A stretch of 64,000 nt of DNA, from assembly GCA_040509755.1 (NCBI GenBank), contig JBEVKF010000098.1:1-64000 (forward strand). Reading direction: 5' to 3'. The notes under the pieces were generated by a model. That model made no database searches. It saw only the letters and a program-made list of their open reading frames with translations, and was not told where the DNA came from. Of the stretch, positions 15,947 to 25,264 are shown one piece after another. How positions within the stretch are numbered: position 1 is the first letter of the stretch; each line of letters begins with the position of its first letter. Source of the DNA: JACVRW01 sp040509755. Its GTDB lineage: Bacteria > Actinomycetota > Thermoleophilia > Solirubrobacterales > Thermoleophilaceae. The translations under genes and the position numbers were made by a program.

Positions 15947-16083
15947 GTTCGCGTGCCGGACCTCCCGTCCGGCGTCGTCATCCTACGGCCGTTTCCTTCA
16001 CGTCCGGGAGCGATGCAACGCGGTTTGCAATCGGTGCCCAGCGGAGTGGGGGCGAAACGAGCCGCGGGCCCGCTTAGCCCTCC

Positions 16084-16791
16084 GTGACCGACCTGCGACC
16101 CCTGCTGGTGGTGGAGGACGACGAGCTCACCCGTTCCTTCCTGCTCGACAACCTCGCGGCCGACGGCTTCCGTGTGGCCGGGGCGGGCGGGGTGGGCGAG
16201 GGCCTGCGAGCGATCGAGGTGCGCCAGCCCGCGCTGGTGGTGCTCGACCTGACCCTCGAGGACGGCAACGGGCTCGTACTGCTCGACCGGCTGCGCTCGG
16301 CCGACGGCCTCGCCTCGCGCCTCGATCCCGACCTGCCGGTGATCGTGCTGAGCGGCCGGGCCGGGGACGCCGACCGGGTGCGCAGCTTCGCGCGCGGGGC
16401 CGATGACCACCTCTGCAAGCCTTTCCTGTACGCCGAATTGCTGGCGCGCGTGCGAGCGCTGCTGCGACGCGCGGAGGGGCGACGCGGCCAGGGCGTCCTG
16501 CGCGTTGGAGAGCTGACGCTCGACCCGGTCACGCGTGCTGTACGTCTCTCCGGACGGCGGATCGACCTCTCGGCCAAGGAGTTCGCTCTGCTTCACGCGC
16601 TGGCGGAGGAGCCCACTCGTGTATACGGCAAGCAGGAGTTGCTTCGCGACGTTTGGGGCTACCTGTCCGCCGGCAAGACGCGCACCCTCGACGCCCACGC
16701 CTGCCGCCTGCGCAAGAAGCTCGAGGCGTCGCCGCGCACCTGGGTCGTGAACGTGCGCGGCGTGGGCTACAGGTTGACGGAGGCCCTGTGA
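16084..16791 (+). CDS. OmpR-family response regulator
   Basis: A 235-aa two-component regulator. The receiver domain (1-125) has the acidic pair EDDE (about 11-14), the phosphoacceptor Asp in LVVLDLTLEDG (about residue 58), a Ser in VLSGRA and Lys in CKPF. The winged-helix DNA-binding domain (about 135-233) shows LSAKEFALLHALAE, DVWGY, RTLDAHACRLRKKLE and VRGVGYRLTE. The GTG start at 16084 is supported by the immediate receiver strand. Its stop overlaps the start of the sensor kinase gene, so the pair is co-expressed together with a CpaB-like gene. Confidence 0.88.
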   Translation: MTDLRPLLVVEDDELTRSFLLDNLAADGFRVAGAGGVGEGLRAIEVRQPALVVLDLTLEDGNGLVLLDRLRSADGLASRLDPDLPVIVLSGRAGDADRVRSFARGADDHLCKPFLYAELLARVRALLRRAEGRRGQGVLRVGELTLDPVTRAVRLSGRRIDLSAKEFALLHALAEEPTRVYGKQELLRDVWGYLSAGKTRTLDAHACRLRKKLEASPRTWVVNVRGVGYRLTEAL

Positions 16792-17396
16792 CCTGGGCGT
16801 TTGCCGGCGCCGCCGTGGCCGGCTGGGCGCTTGTCGCGTGCCTGCTCGCGGTCCTGCGCCGGCGTCTCGCGCTGGTGGCCGACGCCGAACACGAGCTGCG
16901 CGGAGCGGCGGCCGCCATCGGCCTCGCCGCGGAGCGGATGAAGCGCGCCGGCGCGACCCGGGCCTTCGCGTCGCTGCTCGACGTTCAGCTGGACCGCGCG
17001 AAGGCCGGGCTGGCCGACCTCGAGAGGGCGCACCGGCGCCCGCGCCGCCGCACAGCCGAGGCCATCACGCCGCCCACCGATTCGGCACGCCTGGCCCAGG
17101 TGGTGACGAATCTCGTGACGAACGCGGCCCAGCACGGGACCGGCCCGGTCGAGATCAGCTGGAGGCCGACGAGGTCGGGCGCGCGCCTTGAGATCCGCAA
17201 CCCCAACCGGCCCCCCGAGCTGGACGATCTGCTGGCGCCGGAGGGCCTCGGGCTTGGCATAGCGGCCCGTGCGGCGCGCGACCTGGGTGCCAGCCTGCGG
17301 GTGGATACAGGAGCGCGGGACACCTCGGCCACGCTCGAGCTCCCCGCCGCCGCCGGGCCCGATCCCGCGGACGATCGTGCTCGCCTCGCGGCATGA
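16788..17396 (+). CDS. Minimal membrane-anchored histidine kinase
   Basis: A 202-aa partner of the preceding regulator, much shorter than usual sensor kinases. One N-terminal membrane helix (about residues 3-25) is followed at once by the dimerisation helix with the phosphoacceptor His in DAEHELRGAAAAIG (about residue 40). An ATPase domain then shows the N-box QVVTNLVTNAAQH (about 104-116) and a late G-box GLGLGIAARAARDLG. There is no extracytoplasmic, PAS, GAF or HAMP domain. A separate F/G1 box cannot be made out clearly. Signals must come through the helix or a partner. It overlaps both neighbours by 4 bases. Confidence 0.75.
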   Translation: MTWAFAGAAVAGWALVACLLAVLRRRLALVADAEHELRGAAAAIGLAAERMKRAGATRAFASLLDVQLDRAKAGLADLERAHRRPRRRTAEAITPPTDSARLAQVVTNLVTNAAQHGTGPVEISWRPTRSGARLEIRNPNRPPELDDLLAPEGLGLGIAARAARDLGASLRVDTGARDTSATLELPAAAGPDPADDRARLAA

Positions 17397-18097
17397 AGGT
17401 CCGCCGGCGGCGCGGCCTTCTGCTGCTCGCGCTCGCGCTCGTCTGCGGCGGCCTCGCCGCCTCTCAGGTGCGCGAGCGCGAGCGCAGCGTCGAGGCGAAG
17501 GTCGGGCCGCTCGTGTCGGTGGTGGTCGCGGCCCGCGAGCTCGCGCCGGGCGAGACGTTGCGCCCGCGGGACCTCAGAGTCGAGCGGGTGCCGGCGCGCT
17601 ACGTCCCCGCGGACGCGCTCGGAGCCGCCGACCGGCTGGCGGGTGCGCGGACGGCGGTGGCGGTGGCGGCCGGGTCGTACGTGACGATTGGGCTGCTGGA
17701 GGGAGCCGCGGATGGTGCTCGGCGGCCCCTGAAGCCGGGAAAGCGCACGCTCGAGGTCGGCGTCACCGGCGGCGCCGCCCTTGCCGCAGCGGGCGCCGGA
17801 TCGCGGGTCGACGTAGTGGTATCGACCCAGCGCCACGAGGGCGCGGGACGCAGCTTCGTCGCGCTGGAGGACGTGGAGCTCCTCGAGCTGCGCGCGGCCG
17901 GCGGCAGCGAGCTCGGCCCCGCCGGCCCGGAGGAGGCTCCGCCGGATACCGCGCTCGCCACGCTGCGCGTGAGCGTCCGGCAGGCCGTATATCTCACCGC
18001 CGTCGAGAACTTCGCCCGCGAGGTCCGCCTGCTGGTGCGCCCGCCGGCCGATCGCCGGCGCGTGCAGGGCTACGCGGTGTCCGAGGCGGAGCTGTGA
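17393..18097 (+). CDS. CpaB/RcpC-like SAF-domain protein (Flp pilus assembly type)
   Basis: A 234-aa envelope protein with an N-terminal signal anchor (LLLLALALVCGGLAAS, about 8-23). It has a SAF domain (about 42-105: VVVAARELAPGETLRPRDLRVERVPARYVPADAL) and a CpaB-type C-terminal domain (about 115-215: GKRTLEVGVTGGAA, VDVVVSTQRHEG, LATLRVSVRQAVYLTAVE). CpaB proteins work with Tad/Flp secretion machines. The motor genes cpaF-tadB-tadC lie 16.5 kb away at 34592-37529, so the system is split. Here it is translationally coupled to a two-component pair, hinting at regulated pilus or secretion assembly. Confidence 0.75.
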   Translation: MKVRRRRGLLLLALALVCGGLAASQVRERERSVEAKVGPLVSVVVAARELAPGETLRPRDLRVERVPARYVPADALGAADRLAGARTAVAVAAGSYVTIGLLEGAADGARRPLKPGKRTLEVGVTGGAALAAAGAGSRVDVVVSTQRHEGAGRSFVALEDVELLELRAAGGSELGPAGPEEAPPDTALATLRVSVRQAVYLTAVENFAREVRLLVRPPADRRRVQGYAVSEAEL

Positions 18098-18104
18098 GCG
18101 GCAG

Positions 18105-18869
18105 CTACTTGGGTGGCTCGACCACCTCGACCGACCCGTCCGGGTTGCCGAGCAGCGCGCGCTCGGCCATGTCGATGAAGAGTCCGTGTTCGACGACGCC
18201 CGGGACCCGCTTGATCGCGGGACCGAGGTCGTCGAGGTCGATGTCGGCGGGTATGGCGCAGTCGAGGATTAGGTGTCCCTCGTCGGTCAGGTATGAGTCG
18301 CCGTCCTGTCGGCGCCGCAGCTCGGGTTCGGGAAGCAGCCGGGCGAGCCTGCGCCGCGTGTCGCGCCAGGCGAAGCGGGTCACCTCGATCGGCAGGCGGA
18401 AGTGCTGGCCGAGCCGCTCCACCTTCTTGGGCGTCTCGGCCACCACAACGAAGCGCCGCGCCGCCGACACGACGATCTTCTCGCGCAGCAGCGCTCCACC
18501 GCCGCCCTTGAGCAGCCGCAGCCGAGGGTCGATCTCGTCGGCGCCATCGAGGGCCAGGTCGAGCTCGAAGGTCCCGTCCAGCTCCACCACCTCGATGCCG
18601 AGCGACCGCGCTTGCTCGTCGGTGCGCGCCGAGGCCACCGCGGCGCGCAGCCCGGTGCCCGCCGGCGCGCTGCCGCTCGCCAGGTCGCCGCCCTCCCGCA
18701 CACGCTCGCCCAGCAGCTCGACCAGCCTCCATACCGCCCGGCCCGACCCGAGCCCGATCGTCATGCCGGGCTCGACCAGCTCAGCCGCGGCCAGCGCCGC
18801 GGCCTCGCGCGCCACTGGATAGACGGCGCTGACGCGCGGCCGTTCGCCCATGCCGGGCAGGTCGTTCAC
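18105..18869 (-). CDS. rpiA: Ribose-5-phosphate isomerase A
   Basis: Interconverts ribose 5-phosphate and ribulose 5-phosphate in the pentose phosphate pathway. The protein shows GMTIGLGSGRAV (substrate phosphate loop), LDLALDGADEIDP (catalytic Asp region) and LLKGGGGALLREKIV (catalytic Lys/Glu region), all in family order. The GTG start at 18869, nine bases after the OsmC stop and preceded by AGGG, gives 254 aa. An ATG at 18851 gives 248 aa without an obvious ribosome site. Either start leaves a longer N-terminus than the 220-235 aa typical of the family. It is probably co-transcribed with the upstream OsmC gene. Confidence 0.88.
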   Translation of the reverse strand: MNDLPGMGERPRVSAVYPVAREAAALAAAELVEPGMTIGLGSGRAVWRLVELLGERVREGGDLASGSAPAGTGLRAAVASARTDEQARSLGIEVVELDGTFELDLALDGADEIDPRLRLLKGGGGALLREKIVVSAARRFVVVAETPKKVERLGQHFRLPIEVTRFAWRDTRRRLARLLPEPELRRRQDGDSYLTDEGHLILDCAIPADIDLDDLGPAIKRVPGVVEHGLFIDMAERALLGNPDGSVEVVEPPK

Positions 18870-18877
18870 AGGCGGCC

Positions 18878-19309
18878 CTAGCCCTCCAGCGTCGCGTTCA
18901 GCTCGATCGACTCCACCGCCGCGAGCGCCTGGGAGACCGGACAGCCTTTCTTTGCGGCCTCGGCGAGGCGCTGAAACTCCTCGTCCTCGATCCCGGGCAC
19001 GCGCGCGCGGGTGTCGAGCTCGATGCGGGTGATCGCAAAGCCGTCGGGCACCTTCTCGACGTGCACGGTCGCGGTCGTCTCGACGCTCTCGGCGGCGTGG
19101 CCGGCCCGGCCCACCTCTCCGGAAAGCGCCATCGAGAAGCACCCGGCGTGGGCGCCCGCGATCAGCTCCTCGGGATTCGTGCCTTCGCCTTCCTCGAAGC
19201 GCGACTCGAAGGAATAGGGCCCTTCGAACGACCCGGTTGCGAGCCGCATCGTGCCGTGTCCGTCCTGCAACGACCCGTCCCAGCGCGCGTCGGCCTTCCG
19301 CTTTGGCAT
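18878..19309 (-). CDS. OsmC family peroxiredoxin
   Basis: A 143-aa OsmC-type thiol peroxidase for organic hydroperoxides, a dimer in the cytosol. The two family cysteines are present in AGAHAGCFSMALSG (about residue 57) and KKGCPVSQAL (about residue 122). GTNPEELIAGAHA, the conserved helix entry, and GFAITRIEL are also seen. It heads the two-gene unit OsmC-rpiA on the minus strand. Its upstream region carries TTGACA and a motif shared with the TolB-like gene at 6290. Confidence 0.85.
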   Translation of the reverse strand: MPKRKADARWDGSLQDGHGTMRLATGSFEGPYSFESRFEEGEGTNPEELIAGAHAGCFSMALSGEVGRAGHAAESVETTATVHVEKVPDGFAITRIELDTRARVPGIEDEEFQRLAEAAKKGCPVSQALAAVESIELNATLEG

Positions 19310-19455
19310 CTCTCGTTACCTCCGTGTAGGGGTGTCAAACCGGAAGCTACCCGGCGGCGCGCGAAGCTTGCCCACTTCTGGCGCGCTGGGGCCCGTAAGG
19401 CCGCCTGACCAGTCGCTAAACTCCTTCCTTACCCAACGTAAGTAGGTGACGCAAA

Positions 19456-21747
<2,292 letters not shown>

Positions 21748-21784
21748 GCATGTGACGGGATTGGTCGCCGGGCGTATAGGAGAC

Positions 21785-22192
21785 ATGCGCCCGGCGGCCA
21801 TCATCGTCTGTGGCCTCTTTCTCGCCGCCTGCGGCTCGGACGCCGAGCAGGACGGCGGCGGGCAGACAACGCCCGGCCCCGAGGGCGCGAGCCTGACCGT
21901 GACGCTGCGCCCCGAGGGCAAGGACGGGCCCACCCGTGTGCGGCGCATCGAGTGCGTGCGGCTCGGCGAGGGGTCGGCGCTCTGCCGGCGCCTCGAGGGG
22001 CTCACGCGTGCCCGGCTCGCGCCGGTCCCGGCGGCGACGGCATGTGCGGAGCTCTATGGCGGCCCGGCCACCGCGCGAGTGAGCGGCGAGCTGCGCGGCG
22101 AGAAGGTGGATGCCCGCTTCGACCGCGTGAACGGCTGCGAGATCAACCGCTGGGACGAGAACCGCGCGCTGCTCGGACGCGCCTCCTTGTGA
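21785..22192 (+). CDS. SSI-like (subtilisin inhibitor-type) lipoprotein
   Basis: A 135-aa protein with signal peptide and lipobox (VCGLFLAAC, Cys about 16), so anchored outside the membrane. The mature part resembles the Streptomyces subtilisin inhibitor-like family: paired cysteines (IECVRLGEGSALCRRL), an ACAELYGGPATARVSGEL segment and a final GEKVDARFDRVNGCEINRW. The typical reactive-site loop is not obvious, so inhibitory activity is uncertain. ATG 21785 was chosen because it opens the signal peptide. It lies 37 bp after lon, and whether it shares the lon transcript is unknown. Confidence 0.65.
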   Translation: MRPAAIIVCGLFLAACGSDAEQDGGGQTTPGPEGASLTVTLRPEGKDGPTRVRRIECVRLGEGSALCRRLEGLTRARLAPVPAATACAELYGGPATARVSGELRGEKVDARFDRVNGCEINRWDENRALLGRASL

Positions 22193-22201
22193 CCGCGGCG
22201 G

Positions 22202-22948
22202 TCAGGTGCTCTTGGTGAGCCCGCCGTCCACGGCCAGCGCCTGTCCGGTGATATATCCGGCCTCCGTCGAGCACAGGAAGGCGGCCGCCGCGGCGATTTC
22301 CTCCGGCCGGCCGAGGCGCTTCGCCGGCACCTCCTCGCGGGCGACCTCCTCCGCTGCGTCCAGCGAGCCGTAGAGGCTCTCCAGGCGGTCGGTGGCGATC
22401 CGGCCGGGCAGGATCGTGTTGAGCGTCACCCCGTCCGCCGCCAGCTTGCCGGCGAGCGTCCTGAAGGTGGCGAGCATGCCGCTGCGATGAGCGCTCGAGA
22501 GCATCAGGCCGGGGATCGGCTCGCGCGCGGCGGTGGAGGAGATGTTGAGGATCCGGCCGAACCCGCGCTCGCGCATGCCTGGCAGCGCCCCCTCGATCAG
22601 TGCCATCGGGCCGAGCATCAGCTCGCGGTGGGCGTCCTGCCACTGCTCGCGGGTGAACTCGAGCGGGTCGCCGCCCGGCGGGCCGCCGGTGTTGGTCACG
22701 AGGACAGCCAGCGGCCCCAGCTCCTCCTCGATCCTGTCAACGAGAGCCGGGGCGGAGTCCAGATCGCTGGTGTCGTGCACGTAGGCGCGCGCGCCGATCC
22801 TCTCCGCGGCGGCCTCGATCCGCTCCTGGGAGCGCGAGCTGACGGCCACCTGCGCACCCTCGTCCGCGAGCGCCTGGGCGACCGCGAACCCGATCCCCTG
22901 CGATGCGCCGGTGACCAGCGCCACCTTTCCGCTCACGCCGAGATCCAT
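22202..22948 (-). CDS. SDR family protein lacking the catalytic Tyr-x-x-x-Lys
   Basis: A 248-aa short-chain dehydrogenase-like protein of the FabG-type branch. The cofactor motif TGASQGIGFAVAQ (about 15-27) is intact, as are the Ser region RILNISSTA, the loop NTILPGRIATDR and the C-terminal YITGQALAVDGG. At the place of the catalytic tetrad the sequence reads LSSAHRSGMLATFRTLA, with neither the Tyr nor the Lys. Some FabG-like paralogues show the same loss. The protein may bind NAD(P) without classical reduction, or use other residues. It starts at ATG 22948, divergent from the small membrane protein at 22989. Confidence 0.75.
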   Translation of the reverse strand: MDLGVSGKVALVTGASQGIGFAVAQALADEGAQVAVSSRSQERIEAAAERIGARAYVHDTSDLDSAPALVDRIEEELGPLAVLVTNTGGPPGGDPLEFTREQWQDAHRELMLGPMALIEGALPGMRERGFGRILNISSTAAREPIPGLMLSSAHRSGMLATFRTLAGKLAADGVTLNTILPGRIATDRLESLYGSLDAAEEVAREEVPAKRLGRPEEIAAAAAFLCSTEAGYITGQALAVDGGLTKST

Positions 22949-22988
22949 GTCCGGCAGCCTACCCGGGGCCGGGTGTAGGCTCGCCTGG

Positions 22989-23234
22989 ATGCCGCTCCGC
23001 CTGCTGGCTCGCGCAGCACCGCTGGTCCTCGGCGCCGTCGCTGCGGCGATCTGGCTGCGCAGACGGCGACCGCAGCGCCCTGCGCTTCCCGCCACGGCAT
23101 CGCCCCTGCCGCCACCTGAGCCCGCTCCGCCCCCTGTCCCCAAGCGGCCGAGCACGCGCTTCGTTCGCGCCTCCGAGAGCGGTCCGGTGGACATCGTCAC
23201 GGTCGTCGACGACCTGCTCGGCGCCACTCAATAG
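22989..23234 (+). CDS. Small membrane-anchored hypothetical protein
   Basis: An 81-aa protein. One hydrophobic N-terminal helix (ARAAPLVLGAVAAAIWL, about 7-23) is followed by an arginine cluster (RRRRP), predicting an N-out/C-in anchor. A Pro-rich stretch (about 38-60) and a short charged tail follow. No family is recognised. It is divergent from the SDR gene. The ATG lies just after a GC-rich imperfect hairpin at about 22957-22980 (GCCTACCCGG pairing with CCGGGTGTAGGC). Confidence 0.5.
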   Translation: MPLRLLARAAPLVLGAVAAAIWLRRRRPQRPALPATASPLPPPEPAPPPVPKRPSTRFVRASESGPVDIVTVVDDLLGATQ

Positions 23235-23299
23235 GCCGTCGCCGCGCCCAAAGCGGTGGTTTCAGACCCGATCTGCTTGGATAACACCCTTAAGTCGAG

Positions 23300-23460
23300 A
23301 ACTTGCCGAGTCTCCGCCGTCCCGAATGGCGGAGAACGGGGGACCCATTGGAGCCGGATCGCGCGCCGTCGCGAACGGAACGGCTCCTGGGGCGAATCGC
23401 AGCCACACGCCGCGTAGCGCCACTTTCCGGCGCGAGCCCGTCAGCTCACCTCGTAGGCAT
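23300..23460 (+). ncRNA. Cyclic di-AMP riboswitch (ydaO-yuaA class)
   Basis: The region contains the conserved blocks of the ydaO class in the right order. These are GAGAACGGGGGACCCA (23332-23347) directly after a perfect 8-bp stem (TCTCCGCC 23311-23318 with GGCGGAGA 23328-23335), then GGGGCGAATCGC (23389-23400), then GAGCCCGTCAGCTCACC (23434-23450) running into TCGTAGGC. The aptamer ends two bases before the ribosome-binding stretch GGAAAGGGG of the Rpf gene. In actinobacteria this class commonly controls cell wall hydrolase and Rpf genes, turning expression down when c-di-AMP binds. The recognition is by eye, and the boundaries are approximate. Confidence 0.88.
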
Positions 23461-23480
23461 TGGAAAGGGGAACAAGGCTT

Positions 23481-24095
23481 TTGCAGCCCGTTGTCAATGT
23501 CGTGCGCCGGCGAATCAGGCTTCGCATCCGGCCGAGCCGGGTGCTTGCGCCCGGCACAATGGTGGTCCTGATTGCCCTGGCAGTTGCCGGAACCACAGCG
23601 CCCGCTTCCGCGGACCGCGTGGCCGCTTCCGCGGCCGCGAGCGACGAGATGGTCAAGCGCGGCGACCGCGGTAACACCGTGAAGCAGATCCAGGCCGCAC
23701 TCGGCATCCCTGCCGACGGCGTTTTCGGCCCCCAGACCCACCGAGCCGTCAAGCGCTTCCAGCGCAAGAAGGGGCTCATGGTCGACGGCGTGGTGGGACC
23801 GCAGACCCGCGCCGCGCTCGGGCTGAGGGCATCGCGCCGGCGCTCGGTTGGTGGGTCGAGCGACGTGCAGCTGCCGCGCATCCTGCGCCTGATTGCCGAG
23901 TGCGAGTCCGGAAGCAACCCGACGGCCGTGTCGCCGGGAGGCACCTACCGCGGCAAGTTCCAGTTCAGCCTCGGCACCTGGCGCGCGCTCGGCGGCAAGG
24001 GCGACCCCGCCGATGCGCCGGAGGCCGTTCAGGACCGCGTTGCCCTGAAGCTCTACCGGCGGGCCGGTACGTCGCCCTGGCCGAGCTGCCCGTAG
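23481..24095 (+). CDS. Resuscitation-promoting factor-like lytic transglycosylase with peptidoglycan-binding domain
   Basis: Secreted muralytic enzyme, 204 aa. A signal peptide covers about residues 1-44 (VVLIALAVAGTTAPASA). A peptidoglycan-binding type 1 domain follows (about 57-115: KRGDRGNTVKQIQAAL, VDGVVGPQTRAAL). The Rpf catalytic domain is about 132-204 (IAECESGSNPTAVSPGGTYRGKFQFSLGTWRALGG), with the catalytic Glu in AECESG. It ends almost at the final Cys of the Rpf fold. The TTG start at 23481 was chosen because GGAAAGGGG (23462-23470) precedes it by 10 bases. In-frame TTG 23460 lies inside the riboswitch. Expression is presumably under c-di-AMP control, linking osmotic or wall status to growth resumption. 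Confidence 0.85.
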   Translation: MQPVVNVVRRRIRLRIRPSRVLAPGTMVVLIALAVAGTTAPASADRVAASAAASDEMVKRGDRGNTVKQIQAALGIPADGVFGPQTHRAVKRFQRKKGLMVDGVVGPQTRAALGLRASRRRSVGGSSDVQLPRILRLIAECESGSNPTAVSPGGTYRGKFQFSLGTWRALGGKGDPADAPEAVQDRVALKLYRRAGTSPWPSCP

Positions 24096-24098
24096 AGG

Positions 24099-25256
24099 TC
24101 AGGGCGCTGCGGGAGAGTGGGCGGGGGCGTTTCGCCCCAGTGAGATAACGCCGATCAGCGTGACCGCGCAGATCGCGCCCAACATGCCATAGGGAACCGC
24201 GTCCGCGGTCGCATCCGCGATCGCGCCGCCCGCTGAGCTCCCCACCACGTGTCCCATCGCCCAGGCGAGGTTGGATATCGAGAAGGCGAACGCCAGGTCC
24301 AGACCGGCGTCCTCGGAGGCGTCGGATAGCCACGCCAGCGCCGGCGCCCAAAACGCGCCGAGCGCGGCGAAGGTCAAGAGGATGGCCATCCCGAGCAGCA
24401 AGGCGTTGTTGGGCAGCGGCAGCAACGCCGACATCACGATCGCGCCGAGGAGGCCGAACCGGATCGGGGCGAGCCGCCCGCGGCGATCCGAGACGCGGCC
24501 GGCGATTGGGCTCAGCACGCCCTCCACCGCGGCCGTGACCAGGAAGATCGCGCCGATCGCGGCGCCAGTCGCGCCGAGTTCGTCGAGCCGCAGCGGGGCG
24601 AGGACCTCGATCACGCCGCTCAACAGGGCGGGAACGGTGAAGAGCCAGAACCCGATGAGCACGTCGCGCCGGCGAAGCGCCCCCATCAGCGCGGCCAGGC
24701 CCGAGCTGGGCTCGGGCACCACGCCGGGGGTGCGCCAGGCCCAAGCAGCAAGGCCCGCGGCCACCACCGACACCCCGGTGAAGACCACCTCGGGCCCGAC
24801 GACGGTGGCCGCACCGCCGAGGACGGGCCCCAAGAGCACGCCGACGATCGCCGCGGCGAGCGCCGAGCCGATCAGCTCGCCGCGCCGGTCCGCGGGCGCG
24901 GCTGACAGGAGCCAGGTCATGCCGGCCGCCCACATGAAGGCGCCGCCTATGCCCTGGACGAAGCGCGCCGCGTCGAGTACCACGATGTGATTTGCGAAGC
25001 CAAACGCGAGGCTCGTGACGCCGAGCAGGCCGAGCCCGACGAGCAGGGTCGGCTTCACGCCCCAGCGCGCCGCGAGCCAGCCGCCCGGGAGCGCGCCGGC
25101 GAACGTTCCTGCCGGATACGCCGCCGTGAGCACTCCAGCGCCGGTCTTGGAGAGGTCGAGCTCGTCCGAGTAGAAGGGCAGGAGCGGCGCGACGGCGGCG
25201 AAGAACATCGTGTCCACCAGCACCACCGCCGAGACCAGCAAGAACAGGCGGCGCAT
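24099..25256 (-). CDS. MFS transporter
   Basis: A 385-aa major facilitator with about 12 predicted membrane helices in two halves. The N-terminal half has the loop WLAARWGVKPTLL after helix 2, the place of the MFS signature. The second half carries the related RVSDRRGRLAPIR. The family resembles drug or sugar efflux permeases; the substrate is unknown. ATG 25256 is the first start before helix 1 (RRLFLLVSAVVLVDTMFFA). It is convergent with the Rpf gene, with only 3 bp between stops, and divergent from the M20 peptidase gene. Confidence 0.85.
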   Translation of the reverse strand: MRRLFLLVSAVVLVDTMFFAAVAPLLPFYSDELDLSKTGAGVLTAAYPAGTFAGALPGGWLAARWGVKPTLLVGLGLLGVTSLAFGFANHIVVLDAARFVQGIGGAFMWAAGMTWLLSAAPADRRGELIGSALAAAIVGVLLGPVLGGAATVVGPEVVFTGVSVVAAGLAAWAWRTPGVVPEPSSGLAALMGALRRRDVLIGFWLFTVPALLSGVIEVLAPLRLDELGATGAAIGAIFLVTAAVEGVLSPIAGRVSDRRGRLAPIRFGLLGAIVMSALLPLPNNALLLGMAILLTFAALGAFWAPALAWLSDASEDAGLDLAFAFSISNLAWAMGHVVGSSAGGAIADATADAVPYGMLGAICAVTLIGVISLGRNAPAHSPAAP

Positions 25257-25264
25257 GGGCGTCG

